DNA of 64,000 nucleotides, from positions 279,690 through 343,689 of the forward strand of contig NZ_SSMY01000008.1 of assembly GCF_004799495.1 (NCBI RefSeq), in the 5' to 3' direction. The translations under genes were made by a program, and so were the position numbers. This stretch comes from Sphingomonas sp. (GTDB lineage: Bacteria; Pseudomonadota; Alphaproteobacteria; Sphingomonadales; Sphingomonadaceae). The first letter of the stretch is position 1. Every line of letters starts with the position of its first letter. The notes beneath the pieces are model-generated. The model was not told the origin of the DNA and made no database searches. It saw only the letters and a program-made list of their open reading frames with translations. Of this stretch, positions 62,739-64,000 are shown one piece after another.

Positions 62739-63154
62739 CCACGATGACCTATGCCCGCGACGCGGTTCCGCCGTTCTATCACGGCACGCGCGCCGATCTG
62801 GCCGTCGGGGACCTGCTCGTGGCCGGCTTCGCGTCGAATTATCAGGAGCGGGCGCTGTCGTGGATCTACTTTTCGGGTGGGCTGGACGCGGCGATCTGGG
62901 GCGCTGAACTGGCGCAAGGCGTGGGGCGCGAGCGTATCTATATCATCGAGCCGACCGGCGCGTTCGAGGACGACCCCAACCTCACCGACCAGAAATTCCC
63001 CGGCAACCCGACCCGGGCCTATCGCTCGCGCGCGCCGCTGCGCATCACCGGCGAAGTCGCGGAATGGGAGGGGCATTCGCCCGAACGGCTGCGGGAGATG
63101 AAGGATTTCCTCGCCCGGCTCGCCGCGGAGGGCGACATGCGGATCGTCGACTAG
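62735..63154 (+). CDS. arr: NAD+--rifampin ADP-ribosyltransferase
   Basis: Transfers ADP-ribose from NAD+ to rifamycins, inactivating them. The 139-residue protein shows PFYHGTRADLAVGDLLVAGF (His in the NAD site), SNYQERALSWIYFSGGLDAA, IWGAELAQGVGRERIYIIEP, TGAFEDDPNLTDQKFPGNPT and RSRAPLRITGEVAEWEGHSP, the characteristic Arr sequence in full. The ATG at 62735 overlaps the previous stop. The chromosomal setting without mobile elements suggests an intrinsic environmental gene; physiological substrate may differ from rifamycin. Confidence 0.92.
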   Translation: MTTMTYARDAVPPFYHGTRADLAVGDLLVAGFASNYQERALSWIYFSGGLDAAIWGAELAQGVGRERIYIIEPTGAFEDDPNLTDQKFPGNPTRAYRSRAPLRITGEVAEWEGHSPERLREMKDFLARLAAEGDMRIVD

Positions 63155-63170
63155 CTGCCTCGTCGCGTCG

Positions 63171-64000
63171 CTAGATGCTGAAATCCCCGCTCTGCAACGA
63201 CGTCCCGCCCAGCCCGAGCAGATAGATCGCCATGTCGGCCACGCCGTCGCCGTTGACGTCGACCTGCACCATCAGGTCGGCGCCCGCGGTTTCGTACCGG
63301 ATTTCCGCCGCGCCGGTGTGATGGAACGCCTGGGTGTCGATATAGCTGAAGCCCTGGATGCCCGGCGTGGTGGGATCGGTATCGAACGAGAGGAACCCGA
63401 GCTTGTCGGTCCCGCTGACGAAATCGGTGATCCGGTCGGCGGCTGCGCCCAGCCCGGAGTTGGCGACCGCCTGATAGCGGAACGTGTCGGCGCCGGCGCC
63501 GCCGGTCAGCATGTCCGCCCCCGCGCCGCCCGATATCTTGTCGTCGCCGCCGCCGCCGTTGATGAAATCGGCCATCTGCCCGCCGCGAATCTGGTCCGAG
63601 CCATTGCCGCCGTTGATCGTGTTGACCGACCCGAGCACCCCTTTGACGATGTCCGAGACGGCGGCGGTGTTGACCGTCACCCCCACGCTCGACCCGCCGC
63701 CCGTGACGAGTTGCTGCAGGTACAATTCGCTGTCGCTCGCGCCCATGTTGATGGTGAGCGCGCCGGTGCCGCTAAGCGTGCTGGTCGGGGCGAAGGCGCC
63801 GTTGAACTGCGTTTCGGACATGGCGACCGCTGCGCCGCCGCTGAGTTGCAGTGCCTCGAACCCCGTCATCGTCGAGGTGACCGTGCCCGAGGCGCCGAAC
63901 GCCAGAATATCCACGCCCGTGCCGCCGTCGAGCACCGCGTCGCCGACCTGCGCGAACAATATGTCGTTGCCGTCGTAGCCGTAGAGCAGGTCGGCGCCGC
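63171..64000 (-). CDS. RTX/hemolysin-type calcium-binding repeat protein (partial, 5' end outside window)
   Basis: The C-terminal 276 or so codons of a secreted protein. Nonapeptide calcium repeats are seen in GADLLYGYDGND, INGGNGSDQIRGGQMADFIN and GGGGDDKISGGAGADMLTGG followed by AGADTFRY, ending with a serralysin-like domain (RITDFVSGTDKLGFLSF...) and the tail GTSLQSGDFSI. These repeats bind Ca2+ after type I secretion; the tail acts as secretion signal. What enzymatic domain lies upstream cannot be seen. It starts 16 bp beyond the convergent arr gene. Confidence 0.87.
   Translation of the reverse strand, partial: GADLLYGYDGNDILFAQVGDAVLDGGTGVDILAFGASGTVTSTMTGFEALQLSGGAAVAMSETQFNGAFAPTSTLSGTGALTINMGASDSELYLQQLVTGGGSSVGVTVNTAAVSDIVKGVLGSVNTINGGNGSDQIRGGQMADFINGGGGDDKISGGAGADMLTGGAGADTFRYQAVANSGLGAAADRITDFVSGTDKLGFLSFDTDPTTPGIQGFSYIDTQAFHHTGAAEIRYETAGADLMVQVDVNGDGVADMAIYLLGLGGTSLQSGDFSI

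Overview
The window is GC-rich chromosomal DNA from an alphaproteobacterium, most likely a Sphingomonas-type member of Sphingomonadales. Support comes from the aa3 oxidase assembly order (ctaC-ctaD ... ctaB-small ORF-ctaG-ctaE-DUF983-SURF1-thrC), a crtY/crtI/crtB carotenoid cluster, two TonB-dependent receptors, many Tat-type secreted proteins, and dense gene packing with ATGA/GTGA overlaps. The taxonomic call is inference. No rRNA, tRNA, CRISPR array, transposase or integrase was seen. No gene-free stretch exceeds about 270 bp.

Layout. 1-3220: 3' part of lysC, ubiG, and phoD with a candidate Pho box. 3308-8260: four genes for surface glycan or lipid work (a GT-C transferase, two GT4 transferases, an LPG-synthase-like membrane protein). 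8264-11774: overlapping operon pdxJ-small membrane protein-acpS-lepB-AI-2E family permease. 11971-20832: cytochrome c oxidase structural and assembly genes plus thrC, interrupted by a Tat-exported proline-iminopeptidase-like gene. 20829-23644: methyltransferase, ccmB/ccmA, a zincin, pterin dehydratase. 23778-27082: SDR and an osmoprotectant-type ABC importer with a permease/binding-protein fusion. 27079-34730: two TonB receptors, the [2Fe-2S] and FAD subunits of a xanthine-dehydrogenase-type enzyme without its molybdenum subunit, and an RNB ribonuclease. 34753-37294: FMN-binding protein, DUF2007-like peptide, and glnK-amtB behind a textbook sigma-54 promoter. 37490-47333: GMC oxidoreductase, sterol desaturase, recQ operon, secreted unknowns, MBL-fold protein, Atm1-type exporter. 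47393-51803: carotenoid genes with a LOG-family gene between crtI and crtB. 51894-57507: PAP2 phosphatase, UPF0314, a second desaturase, DUF2141, MipA/OmpV, and tandem exported ferritin-like proteins. 57591-59586: TPP riboswitch and thiC. 59677-60911: an AT-richer two-gene module. 60962-64000: a probably truncated gene, small enzymes including a rifampin ADP-ribosyltransferase, and the 3' end of an RTX protein.

The best candidate for an undescribed system is 59677-60911. A small protein (N-terminal domain, charged linker, C-terminal winged helix) is translationally coupled to a protein with a HEPN-like RNNRAIGH motif and a second C-terminal winged helix. Base composition differs clearly from the surroundings, and a duplicated CTAGGTGA element lies just upstream. 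The second theme is a family of about 135-bp intergenic repeats (23647, 25418, 49029). Their tips carry GGGGAGGATTT, and in two cases this directly precedes an ATG and supplies the ribosome-binding site.
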